Assembly (NCBI RefSeq): GCF_900182555.1
Contig: NZ_FXTH01000005.1
Span: 124,001-188,000 of the forward strand
Direction of reading: 5' to 3'
DNA from: Fodinibius sediminis
GTDB lineage: Bacteria > Bacteroidota > Rhodothermia > Balneolales > Balneolaceae
DNA: 64,000 nt
In this document: piece by piece, positions 56,541 through 64,000 of the stretch
How the letters are laid out: each line of letters starts with the position of its first letter
How positions within the stretch are numbered: position 1 is the first letter of the stretch
The notes under the pieces: model-generated
Databases searched by the model: none
Told to the model about the DNA's origin: nothing
The model's input: the letters and a program-made list of their open reading frames with translations, nothing else
Program-made: the position numbers and the translations under genes

Positions 56541-57635
56541 TTAAATTTCTAACTCCTGTTGTCCCTTGTTGAGATTCATCAGTTTTTCAGTAAGCCTGCG
56601 ATTGGCCTTGGGAAAAGGATATTCCGTTAACTCATCGATTGCGATCCAGCGGATCTCCTGGCTGGTTCTGGGTTCCGGTTTGCCCTCCTCAAGTTCACAC
56701 AGGTAGGCGTGCAGGGTAATCTTGAAATGAGAATAGGCATGATCAAGCTTCATGAAAGGTTTGATGATGGAGACAGTTATGTCTAACTCTTCATGGAGCT
56801 CACGTTTGACGGTATCGGGGAATGTTTCCCCGGATTCCTGCTTGCCACCGGGGAATTCCCACAGCCCGCCCAACATGGCGTCATCCGGACGCAGCGCGAT
56901 GAGGACCTGGTCCTTCTGGTTTCTGACGATGCCGACACCAATCTGATGATGAGGACGTTTTTTCTTTTTGGATTTGTAGGGGAGTTCTTCTGTTCGCGCA
57001 GTTTTATAGGCTACGCATCCATCCTGCAGCGGACACGATCCGCAGTCGGGATTGGAGGGCGTACAGATGGTGGCACCCAGTTCCATCAGTGCCTGGTTGA
57101 AATCTCCGGGCCGCTCTTCCGAGATCAGTTCATCGGCATGTTCCTGGATCCCGTTTTTTGTTTTGGTGCTGCGCACGTCCTCGTCAATACCATGATAGCG
57201 GCTGAGGACCCGGATTACATTGCCGTCCACAACGGCATATTTTTTCTGGAAGGCAATACTCAGCACGGCCGAGGCCGTGTACGGCCCGACACCTTTGAGT
57301 TTGGTAATATCATCCCAGCTGTCGGGAACCCTGCCGTCAAAGTCGTCAACCACCAGCTGAGCTGCCGCGTGCAGATTCCGGGCGCGGCTGTAGTAGCCTA
57401 GGCCTTCCCATACTTTAAGGACATCCTGCTGGTCTGCTTCCGCCAATGCATTGACGCTGGGATAATGGTCTACAAATCGCTCGAAATAAGGGGTGGCCTG
57501 GTCGACGCGTGTCTGCTGAAGCATTATTTCCGAGAGCCATATTTTGTAGGGGTCGCCGCAGTCGCGCCAGGGCATCGAGCGCTTGTTCTGATCATACCAG
57601 TTGAGTAGACGGGACTGAAATTCAGTATTAGTCAA
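56541..57635 (-). CDS. mutY: A/G-specific adenine DNA glycosylase
   Basis: A base-excision enzyme of 364 residues that removes adenine opposite 8-oxoguanine. The HhH-GPD domain has catalytic E36 (SEIMLQQTRV), LKGVGPYTASAV and D137 (VVDGNVIRV). A [4Fe-4S] cluster is bound by C191, C198, C201 and C207. The C-terminal Nudix-like domain (about 230-350) recognises 8-oxoguanine (GGLWEFPGGKQESGE, HELDI). It lies in a four-gene minus-strand run from the epimerase to TIGR02757. Confidence 0.95.
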   Translation of the reverse strand: MTNTEFQSRLLNWYDQNKRSMPWRDCGDPYKIWLSEIMLQQTRVDQATPYFERFVDHYPSVNALAEADQQDVLKVWEGLGYYSRARNLHAAAQLVVDDFDGRVPDSWDDITKLKGVGPYTASAVLSIAFQKKYAVVDGNVIRVLSRYHGIDEDVRSTKTKNGIQEHADELISEERPGDFNQALMELGATICTPSNPDCGSCPLQDGCVAYKTARTEELPYKSKKKKRPHHQIGVGIVRNQKDQVLIALRPDDAMLGGLWEFPGGKQESGETFPDTVKRELHEELDITVSIIKPFMKLDHAYSHFKITLHAYLCELEEGKPEPRTSQEIRWIAIDELTEYPFPKANRRLTEKLMNLNKGQQELEI

Positions 57636-57662
57636 AAGACTGATTGAGAGCTTGGGTTAAGA

Positions 57663-59222
57663 TTAATTTTCGGGAGCATTCTGCGGAGCACTGTCAATAA
57701 CGTTGATGGTGACGTCCACCGAAGAGGCGGCGCCGTACTGATCGGTCGCAATGACCCGGAATGTATTTTCACCTACCTGTCGCGCTTGAGGGGTCCATTC
57801 GATGGTGCCTGTTGCCTCATCAATGGTAGCCCCGTCCGGAAGATTAACCCCCAGAAACCGGATGAGGTTCTTGTTAATACCGTCGGTGTCAATGGCATTC
57901 AGAGGCATTGAGAAAGGTTCACCGACCGGGATGCTAACCGGACGCACCGGCGTAAAACGAGGTGGGGCGTTGAACGAACGAACATGAATATTGAAGCTGG
58001 TGCTGGCACTCCGCCCGTCACTGCTGGAGGCTATGATTTTCACCCTGTGCGAACCAACATCGCTGGAAGAGGGATCCCAGTAGAAGCTTTGGCCGCGTAC
58101 TTCCGCATCTTTAATGTCCGGCGACTGGTAGGTGAATTGAACGTTTTCGGCTGAGACATCTCCTGCAAGCCGAATAGGAAAAATGAGCGGCTTTGAGTGA
58201 GGAATTGTATAGTCATCAATTTCACCGAGGGTGAGGCTCCCCGCAGGGGTGGAATTCTCCACCGAGGGACTGGAATCCTGAGCTTGCGGAGTCCTGGAAA
58301 TATTAACTTTGGCAATCTGGCCGTATTCGCTGAGCCAGAGTTGGTATTTTGAGCGTGTGATATGGTTGCCGGCTTCTCCATCTTTTTTCCAAAGCTGGGG
58401 ACTCCGGTTTTTATAAGAAGTCCACAGGCGATTGGATGCCCCTTTGATCACCAGCCATTCTTTCCACCGGATGAGGTTGGTAACCTGTTCGCCGATGCTT
58501 CCCAATTTTGAAAGATCGCCATTGCCACTGATTTCAAAAATATTGCCATCCGAATCTGAGCCATACAGAGTGCTGTCGGTCAGATACAGGTCTGTGAGGT
58601 CTTCAGAAAGATCGTGTGTACGGGTCAGTGATAGTTTCTCATCATCCACTGCGAACTGGAAAAGCTTTGGGCCGTTGCTAAGTGCAAAAAGCTGGCTGGG
58701 GGTCCCGGCCAGGCTCGTGATTTTGTTGCCGCCCAGCTGGGACTGGGCTACAAAAGTAATGCCGGCATCAACGGCCGCCTCCGTCTCAAGCGATAGTTTT
58801 CCTATTCCCTGATGGCCGATCGCCACATAGAGGTTCTGCCCGAGCCGGTGCACATCGAGGGGAGGGGCAGGGAGTTCGGTTGAGGAATACACGCCGAGTA
58901 CGGATGTGGGTTCAAGTACGGTCAGCTGCGCATCATTGCCCAGTAGATAGGCAAATCGAATATCGGCAATGACACTATTCCCCCTACGCTGCATGCCTGC
59001 CGAGGAATAGAGCCACCGGAGGGAGTCGGCCTGGGACCGAAAAACGGCCATGCCTTCTGTTTCCGAAAGAACATAAAAGTGAGCGGGCGAGCTTGCGATG
59101 GTGACCACGGAGGGGACATTCATGACAAAGGAATAATCCTTTTCCAGCGTTGGCTGTGCGTGCAGTGCCGATGTTGCATAAAGAAACAGTGCAAGAACAG
59201 AAAGGGATCGAATGTATTTCAT
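57663..59222 (-). CDS. Secreted protein with putative beta-propeller and Ig-like (He_PIG/cadherin-like) domains
   Basis: A 519-residue exported protein (signal peptide 1-23, ending ALHAQ). Residues 30-320 show repeating short beta strands that look propeller-like (VTIASSPAHFYVLSE, LYVAIGHQGIGKLSL, LYLTDSTLYGSDSDGNIFEI). Residues 325-515 hold two Ig-like or cadherin-like domains, the second with the putative-Ig pattern LPDGATIDEATGTIEWTP and NTFRVIATDQYGA. It has no enzyme motif and no cell-wall sorting signal. It lies between the epimerase and mutY with gaps of 7 and 27 bases. ATG 59222 is chosen because it begins the signal peptide. Confidence 0.7.
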   Translation of the reverse strand: MKYIRSLSVLALFLYATSALHAQPTLEKDYSFVMNVPSVVTIASSPAHFYVLSETEGMAVFRSQADSLRWLYSSAGMQRRGNSVIADIRFAYLLGNDAQLTVLEPTSVLGVYSSTELPAPPLDVHRLGQNLYVAIGHQGIGKLSLETEAAVDAGITFVAQSQLGGNKITSLAGTPSQLFALSNGPKLFQFAVDDEKLSLTRTHDLSEDLTDLYLTDSTLYGSDSDGNIFEISGNGDLSKLGSIGEQVTNLIRWKEWLVIKGASNRLWTSYKNRSPQLWKKDGEAGNHITRSKYQLWLSEYGQIAKVNISRTPQAQDSSPSVENSTPAGSLTLGEIDDYTIPHSKPLIFPIRLAGDVSAENVQFTYQSPDIKDAEVRGQSFYWDPSSSDVGSHRVKIIASSSDGRSASTSFNIHVRSFNAPPRFTPVRPVSIPVGEPFSMPLNAIDTDGINKNLIRFLGVNLPDGATIDEATGTIEWTPQARQVGENTFRVIATDQYGAASSVDVTINVIDSAPQNAPEN

Positions 59223-59229
59223 AATATAC

Positions 59230-60204
59230 TTATAGCCAGTGATGTCGTTGATACCAGTGAATAGTGCGTGCCAGGCCTTCCTCAAGCGTATACTGAGGGG
59301 CATATCCCAGCTCTTCCCGGGCCTTCTCGGTGGAGCAGGTCCATTCTAAGATCATTTCCCTGGCCTTTTCCCTGTTAAGAACGGGGTACACGCCAAAAAA
59401 TGATGCAGCTTTTTCTACGGTTCCAGCAATTTTTTTGACTAGTCCCGGCTTTACATAAATCGGGATGCTTTTCTTGCCCAGAACGGTGGTGGTGGCGCTG
59501 CGTATTTCGTTCCAGGTATGAGGCTTGCCGTCTGTCAGGAAATAGGTAGCGACGCCCGGACTGTTTTTCCGGGAAGCTTTTAAGATGCCCTGAATAACAT
59601 CCCCCACATAGATCATTGATATTTCCGGCTTTTCTCCATCGCCGATGATAGGGCAGATCCGCTTGTCCACCATTTTGAAAAACGAATAGATCTGCTCCTC
59701 GCGGGGGCCATAGACAGCAGGCGGCCGCAGGATGGTTACAGAGGTTCCCTGCTCAGCGATCTCATGAATGCGTTGTTCCATCTGTTTTTTAGACCGTCCG
59801 TACATGCTCACCGGTTTCAGGGGGTCCTCTTCCGTCACTGGACGCCCCTGGCTGGGACCGGTGGCGGCGAGCGATGAAAGAACAACCACTTTGGGAACGT
59901 TTTTCTTCTGGGCGATCCGCAGAATATTTTCAGTAGCATCCACGTTTGCATGTTTAAGATCCCGGTAGGTAGGTGCCTTGACCCGGCCAGCGATATGAAA
60001 AACCACATCAACATCCTGCACAGCTTCTCCCAGCGTGGAGAGGTCATCCAAATCGCCCCTGAAAGGGACAATATTTTTGTCCTTCAGCCATTTCCAATTG
60101 CTACGGATGAGACACCGCACTTCGGAATAGCTGCTGTCATCCAGCAAAGTATCCACCAGATGGCTTCCAATAAAACCTGTGCCGCCGGTTACGAAGGCTT
60201 TCAT
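59230..60204 (-). CDS. NAD(P)-dependent epimerase/dehydratase-family protein (extended SDR)
   Basis: A Rossmann enzyme of 324 residues. The cofactor motif is TGGTGFIGSHL at the N-terminus. The active site is a Ser in LSSLAATG with YGRSK (Tyr and Lys), and LRPPAVYGP precedes the substrate domain. Substrate is not evident: sugar-nucleotide epimerases, 3-beta-hydroxysteroid dehydrogenases and the bacterial ceramide reductase CerR all belong to this superfamily. The proximity of serine palmitoyltransferase and glycosyltransferases favours a CerR-like or sugar-lipid role, by inference. ATG 60204 is chosen over the adjacent TTG. TATCTTTG (60272-60279, minus strand) may be its promoter element. Confidence 0.85.
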   Translation of the reverse strand: MKAFVTGGTGFIGSHLVDTLLDDSSYSEVRCLIRSNWKWLKDKNIVPFRGDLDDLSTLGEAVQDVDVVFHIAGRVKAPTYRDLKHANVDATENILRIAQKKNVPKVVVLSSLAATGPSQGRPVTEEDPLKPVSMYGRSKKQMEQRIHEIAEQGTSVTILRPPAVYGPREEQIYSFFKMVDKRICPIIGDGEKPEISMIYVGDVIQGILKASRKNSPGVATYFLTDGKPHTWNEIRSATTTVLGKKSIPIYVKPGLVKKIAGTVEKAASFFGVYPVLNREKAREMILEWTCSTEKAREELGYAPQYTLEEGLARTIHWYQRHHWL

Positions 60205-60307
60205 CAAATTTTGTATATTTGGTGACTATGTTAATGCCGTTAACCCAAAAGGAAATTCATGGGTTCATCTGCAAAGATACAAATCTCAATGATGCATTGG
60301 AAAATTT

Positions 60308-61462
60308 ATGAATGAGCCTCGCGTTGCAATTTTCACTGGAAATTACAATCACATTCAAGATGGTGTTTCACTGACGTTGAACAGGCTGGTGGCGTACCTG
60401 GAATCCCAGGACATTCCCGTTATTATTTTTGGTCCGACCATTGATGAACCGGCTATCGATCATGAGGGGGAATTTGTGCCCGTGCCATCGGTACCGGTTC
60501 CCGGCCGTCCGGAATACCGTATTACCGTCGGCTTCCCGGAATCGGCCCAGAAGAGGCTTCAGGAGTTCAAACCCACGCTGGTGCATCTGGCCACGCCCGA
60601 TGTGCTCGGCTTTCGGGCCATGCGGTGGGCCCAGGCCAATAATATTCAGATTGTGGCTTCTTACCATACCCATTTCACCAGTTACTTGAAATATTACAAC
60701 CTGGGGATGTTGAAAATGCTGGGATGGAAATATCTGGCCTGGTTCTATAGCCAGTGCAAGCATATTTATGTGCCCTCCCCCTCCATGGCTGATGAATTGA
60801 ATGAGGAGGGAATCAAGGATGGGGTTCGTATCTGGGCCAGGGGGGTGAATACGGATGAGTTCAATCCCCGGCATCGCGACATGGCGTGGCGGCGGTCGGC
60901 GGGATTTGACGACTCCGATGTTATTGTAACTTTCGTATCGCGGCTGGTATGGGAGAAAAATCTTCAGACTTTTGTGGATACGATTAAAAAGCTGCAGCTG
61001 GAGGATCCTCATATTCGGGCGATGGTTGTGGGGGACGGTCCGGCGAAAAAAGAACTGGAGCATATGCTGCCCGGGGCTCATTTTACCGGATTTATTACCG
61101 GCACAGACTTGAGCCGCGCATATGCCAGCAGTGATGTGTTCTTGTTTCCGTCTGAAACGGAGACGTTTGGGAATGTAACGCTCGAAGCGATGTCCAGCGG
61201 GCTGCCCTGCGTGGTAGCGGATGCAACAGGCAGCCGGTCGCTGGTTGAATCCGGGGTCAACGGTTTTCTGGCCCCGCCCCGTGATACCCATGAATTTGCA
61301 AAATGTATTTCTAAAATTGCGCATGACAGTCAGTTGCAGGAAAGGATGAGCAAGGCCGCCCGACAGAAGGCTCTGGCTTATTCCTGGGAAAATGTGAATA
61401 GCAAGTTAGTAGAGAATTACCGCGAGGCTCTTCGGGAGCCACGCCCGGAACTCAAATTTTGA
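60308..61462 (+). CDS. GT4-family glycosyltransferase (SqdX/MgtA-like)
   Basis: A GT-B fold transferase of 384 residues using a nucleotide sugar. The N-terminal acceptor domain includes GVSLTLNRLVAYL and HTHFTSYLKYYN. The C-terminal donor domain has the EX7E motif in SETETFGNVTLEAMSSG. The best resemblance is to the SqdX/mannosyltransferase group that glycosylates lipids. It is followed 9 bases later by a second GT4 gene, and then by serine palmitoyltransferase, so a lipid acceptor is likely by context. Confidence 0.87.
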   Translation: MNEPRVAIFTGNYNHIQDGVSLTLNRLVAYLESQDIPVIIFGPTIDEPAIDHEGEFVPVPSVPVPGRPEYRITVGFPESAQKRLQEFKPTLVHLATPDVLGFRAMRWAQANNIQIVASYHTHFTSYLKYYNLGMLKMLGWKYLAWFYSQCKHIYVPSPSMADELNEEGIKDGVRIWARGVNTDEFNPRHRDMAWRRSAGFDDSDVIVTFVSRLVWEKNLQTFVDTIKKLQLEDPHIRAMVVGDGPAKKELEHMLPGAHFTGFITGTDLSRAYASSDVFLFPSETETFGNVTLEAMSSGLPCVVADATGSRSLVESGVNGFLAPPRDTHEFAKCISKIAHDSQLQERMSKAARQKALAYSWENVNSKLVENYREALREPRPELKF

Positions 61463-61471
61463 GGTAGTACA

Positions 61472-62605
61472 GTGCGCATATTATACGTTTCACATACGCA
61501 TCCATCCGAAGGAGCCATCCTTGATAATGTCGGGGGCATGCAGCGGGTGAGTCAGCAGTTGATTCGGGAACTGGAACAGAAGGAAGCCGTTACGGTTTTC
61601 AAGGAAACAATCAATGCCGCCGGGAAAGGGAAAATAGCGGTTCAGACGGCTTTTTTCCTGTATAAAACCCTGATGGAACTGCCATACAAGGTACGTGAAA
61701 CCAGTGCTGATGTGGTACTGTTTTCCTCGATGGTAACTGCAAGCCTGGCCTATCTGCTCCGCAGTAAAATCGAGGTGCCCATGGTGACGATCAACCATGG
61801 CCGGGATGTGACGCTGCCGGTTGGCATTTACCAGTGGTTTATTCCCAAAGTGTTTGAGCGACTCGACGGGGTCATTTCGGTTTCACAGGCTACCCGCCAG
61901 GAATGTATCAAGCGCGGGATGTCACCGGAGAAGGGAGTGGCACTGCCCAATGGCTTTGATCTGAACAGGCTGGACCAGTTTCCCGACAAACAGAAGTCGA
62001 GGGAACGACTGCAGAAAAACTTTCACATTCCGCTTAGCCATAAGCTTATGCTGCTTACGGTCGGGCGTAAAGTAAAACGGAAGGGACATGAGTGGTTTAT
62101 CAGGGAGGTGATGCCTCAACTCAGCGAACAGGTGGTATATGTTACCGTCGGCGACGGTCCTGAATACGAAAGTATCCTTGAGGCATCCCTGGATACCCCA
62201 TTCAGTAACCGCATCTTCTTGCTTGGACGTCAGCCCGATGAAGTACTGCGGCAGGCCTATGCCGCGGCTGATTTGTTCGTGATGCCCAACGTCCCCGTAG
62301 AGGGTGATATGGAGGGTTTCGGTATCGTTTTGCTGGAAGCCAACATGGCACGTACTCCAGCTGTAGCAGCTGATCTGGAAGGGATCAAAGATGTAATTGC
62401 ACAGGGTAAAAACGGTTACCGCGTGCCCACACTGAATGCGGCGCAATTTGCAGAAACCGTGCAGGAGCTGTTGAATAATGGAGGATTGAAAGAGTTGTCC
62501 AATCGGACCAGAAATTATGTAAAGAAACAATTTAATTGGAACTATGTAGCCGGGCAGTATGTAGAATATTTGAAAACGGTTATGAATCACTACAAATTAA
62601 CATAA
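61472..62605 (+). CDS. GT4-family glycosyltransferase
   Basis: A second GT-B enzyme of 377 residues. NVGGMQRVSQQLIREL marks the acceptor side; VTINHGRDVTLPVG and GVISVSQATRQECIKRG are typical of the family. The donor domain has TVGRKVKRKGHEWFI and EGFGIVLLEANMARTP (E-x7-E). The start is GTG 61472 with GAGG seven bases upstream. It is coupled to the preceding glycosyltransferase, and the two probably add successive sugars to one acceptor. Confidence 0.87.
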   Translation: MRILYVSHTHPSEGAILDNVGGMQRVSQQLIRELEQKEAVTVFKETINAAGKGKIAVQTAFFLYKTLMELPYKVRETSADVVLFSSMVTASLAYLLRSKIEVPMVTINHGRDVTLPVGIYQWFIPKVFERLDGVISVSQATRQECIKRGMSPEKGVALPNGFDLNRLDQFPDKQKSRERLQKNFHIPLSHKLMLLTVGRKVKRKGHEWFIREVMPQLSEQVVYVTVGDGPEYESILEASLDTPFSNRIFLLGRQPDEVLRQAYAAADLFVMPNVPVEGDMEGFGIVLLEANMARTPAVAADLEGIKDVIAQGKNGYRVPTLNAAQFAETVQELLNNGGLKELSNRTRNYVKKQFNWNYVAGQYVEYLKTVMNHYKLT

Positions 62606-62636
62606 TATTATTCATAATTTGATTGATGAATAATAT
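62605..62636. repeat. 11-bp perfect inverted repeat overlapping the spt promoter
   Basis: ATATTATTCAT (62605-62615) and ATGAATAATAT (62626-62636) are exact complements with a 10-base centre. The centre holds the -33 element of the promoter below, so it could be a repressor site. It could also be a weak AT-rich hairpin ending the glycosyltransferase transcript. Confidence 0.6.
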
Positions 62637-62649
62637 GGAAGTATATTTG
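62618..62649 (+). promoter_or_regulatory. Consensus Bacteroidota promoter for the serine palmitoyltransferase gene
   Basis: TTTG (62618-62621), exactly 20 bases, then TATATTTG (62642-62649): a full match to the -33/-7 consensus of the Bacteroidota housekeeping sigma factor. It is the best promoter in the window, 40 bases before ATG 62690. Confidence 0.72.
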
Positions 62650-62689
62650 CAACGATAAGCACTCATACAAAAGTCGAAAGCAGGAACGA

Positions 62690-63934
62690 ATGGCTAATTC
62701 CAAGTCAGATCTCAAGACCAACGATATTTTCAACAAGGCATACGATTTTACCAAAGCTGACGAGATCAAATCTGAAGGCTTATACCCCTACTTCAAGCCC
62801 TTGCAGGCAACGGATGGTACCATTGTAAAGATTGACGGCAAAGATGTGATTATGGCGGGCTCCAATAACTACCTGGGGCTGACCAACGATCCACGAGTCA
62901 TTGAGGCGGCGCGCGATGTTATCAAGGTTTATGGTACGGGATGTACTGGATCACGCTACCTGAACGGTACGCTTGACTTGCATCTCGAACTGGAGGAAAA
63001 GCTGGCCGATTTTATGCGCAAGGATTCCTGTGTGCTTTTCAGTACCGGCTATCAGACCAATGAAGGTTCTATACAAACGATTGCCGGCCGCAAAGATATC
63101 ATTTTTTCAGACAAGGACAACCACGCCTGTATTGTCACAGGTACGCTTGTGTCCAATGCGAAGACCATGCGTTACCGCCACAACGACATGGAACAGCTTG
63201 AGAAATTGCTAAACCGGGCGGATGAGCAGGCCGGCAAGCTGATTGTCAGCGACGGGGTCTTTTCCATGTCCGGGACGATTGCCAAGGTTCCGGAACTTGT
63301 TGAACTAAAAGAAAAATTTGGCGCCCGGCTGTACCTCGATGATGCCCACGCGATTGGAGTTATAGGTGAAGGAGGGCGGGGATCTGCATCAACCTTTGGC
63401 ATGATGGATGATGTTGATCTGATCAGCGGTACCTTTTCAAAGTCATTTGCATCCCTGGGGGGCTTTCTGGTCGGCGACAAGGAAGTGATAGAATATATCC
63501 GTCATAACTCACCGGCTCATATTTTCAGTGCTTCCATGCCGCCTGCCAATGTCGCAACTGTCCTGAAGGCGCTGGAGATTCTGAAGGAGGAAACATGGCG
63601 TCTGGATCGGCTGCGCGAGATTTCTGACTATATGCGCAAGGAATTGCGTGCCATGGGTTTTAACGTCTGGAGCAGCGAAACCCCCATCATACCGATTGTG
63701 ATTGGGGAGATGGAAGAATGTTTCAGGTTCTGGCGTGAACTGCTCGAATCGGGTGTTTATGTGAATGCCGTTGTTCCTCCGGCAGTACCCAGGGGTATGT
63801 CGCTGCTGCGCACCAGTTACATGGCAACACATACCGATGAACATCTGGATCGTATTTTAGACGCCTTCCGAAAAGTGGGGATCAGCCAGGGGATCATTGA
63901 CCGGAACGGTCAATCTTTGTTGGAAAGTCAGTAA
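62690..63934 (+). CDS. spt: Serine palmitoyltransferase-like alpha-oxoamine synthase
   Basis: A PLP enzyme of 414 residues that condenses an acyl-CoA with an amino acid, most likely palmitoyl-CoA with serine to 3-ketosphinganine. It has the family blocks NNYLGLTNDPRV, GTGCTGSRYLNGT, H145 (DNHAC, stacking on PLP), DDAHAIGVIG and the Schiff-base lysine K251 in GTFSKSFASLGGF. The N-terminal length and ending resemble bacterial SPT more than KBL or BioF. Alternatives are 2-amino-3-ketobutyrate CoA ligase or 8-amino-7-oxononanoate synthase, less likely because no tdh or bio genes adjoin. The next gene starts 3 bases after the stop. Confidence 0.85.
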   Translation: MANSKSDLKTNDIFNKAYDFTKADEIKSEGLYPYFKPLQATDGTIVKIDGKDVIMAGSNNYLGLTNDPRVIEAARDVIKVYGTGCTGSRYLNGTLDLHLELEEKLADFMRKDSCVLFSTGYQTNEGSIQTIAGRKDIIFSDKDNHACIVTGTLVSNAKTMRYRHNDMEQLEKLLNRADEQAGKLIVSDGVFSMSGTIAKVPELVELKEKFGARLYLDDAHAIGVIGEGGRGSASTFGMMDDVDLISGTFSKSFASLGGFLVGDKEVIEYIRHNSPAHIFSASMPPANVATVLKALEILKEETWRLDRLREISDYMRKELRAMGFNVWSSETPIIPIVIGEMEECFRFWRELLESGVYVNAVVPPAVPRGMSLLRTSYMATHTDEHLDRILDAFRKVGISQGIIDRNGQSLLESQ

Positions 63935-63937
63935 GCC

Positions 63938-64000
63938 GTGAAAGCTCAACAGCGAACACACAAAATTACGCTTGTCTCCACGGAGCAGGAGCGTAAACAG
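63938..64000 (+). CDS. Start of a further gene in the spt operon, possibly a GNAT acyltransferase (partial)
   Basis: A GTG at 63938 opens a frame that runs off the right edge (21 codons, VKAQQRTHKITLVSTEQERK). The short ITLVSTEQERK stretch is like the first strand and helix of GNAT acyltransferases that follow serine palmitoyltransferase in other Bacteroidota, and bacterial ceramide synthase belongs to that superfamily. The evidence is slight because so little is in view. Confidence 0.4.
   Translation, partial: MKAQQRTHKITLVSTEQERKQ

Noticed and set aside
1-64000. tRNA genes, rRNA genes, CRISPR arrays, transposases, prophage or toxin-antitoxin pairs
   Set aside because: No cloverleaf with a GTTCRA-type loop, no regularly spaced repeats and no recombinase or toxin signatures were recognised by eye; a dedicated scan was not possible.

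Overview
The window looks like chromosomal DNA from a Bacteroidota-type bacterium, most plausibly of the Balneolota/Rhodothermota branch. Supporting features are a SusC/SusD pair followed by an FG-GAP/UnbV lipoprotein, many lipoproteins with short lipobox signals, weak or absent Shine-Dalgarno sequences before many genes, Bacteroidota-style promoters (TTTG, about 20 bases, TAnnTTTG), a serine palmitoyltransferase and a class II DAHP synthase. Species or genus cannot be read from the sequence. No tRNA, rRNA, CRISPR array, transposase or prophage was recognised.

Layout. 1-1086: the 3' end of an unidentified gene, a decayed C-terminal piece of a copper-type P-type ATPase, and about 730 bases without a recognisable gene. 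1087-9987: an outer-membrane uptake operon (SusC, SusD, then a large calcium-loop FG-GAP/UnbV lipoprotein). 10270-21805: an accessory-looking block. A divergent GntR/HutC regulator plus a small DUF2892 membrane protein face a run of ten same-strand genes: DUF302, TolC-like channel, RND adaptor, RND pump, small PII-like protein, DUF2892 protein, CstB-like persulfide dioxygenase/rhodanese, TauE/SafE exporter and two secreted single-domain rhodaneses. This reads as a reactive-sulfur detoxification and export module with its own tripartite pump.

22422-36494: a sterol-desaturase-family hydroxylase, a PafA-like phosphatase, the fluoride channel CrcB, the copper-delivery pair PCuAC/SCO, a DUF3309 miniprotein, an M14 carboxypeptidase lipoprotein, an overlapping TamA-TamB pair for outer-membrane transport or assembly, and an M29 aminopeptidase. 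36584-44582 is rich in protein quality control: ClpB, a CbpA/DnaJ-like protein, an HtrA/DegP protease and Hsp20, interspersed with a macro-domain protein, an S1/P1 nuclease and a DUF2784 protein.

44866-57635: mostly housekeeping genes. These are class II DAHP synthase, a WG-repeat lipoprotein, a membrane protein, UvrA, a small membrane protein, class I FBP aldolase, a flippase-like (LPG-synthase TM) protein, RadA, ribosomal protein S21, a TIGR02757 protein and MutY. 57663-64000: a putative-Ig protein, an NAD-dependent epimerase-like reductase, two GT4 glycosyltransferases, a serine palmitoyltransferase and the first codons of a further gene. The last group fits a bacterial (glyco)sphingolipid locus: SPT makes the long-chain base, the next gene could be the N-acyltransferase, the epimerase-like protein could be a CerR-type reductase and the two glycosyltransferases could add sugars. 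That assignment is inference from gene content.
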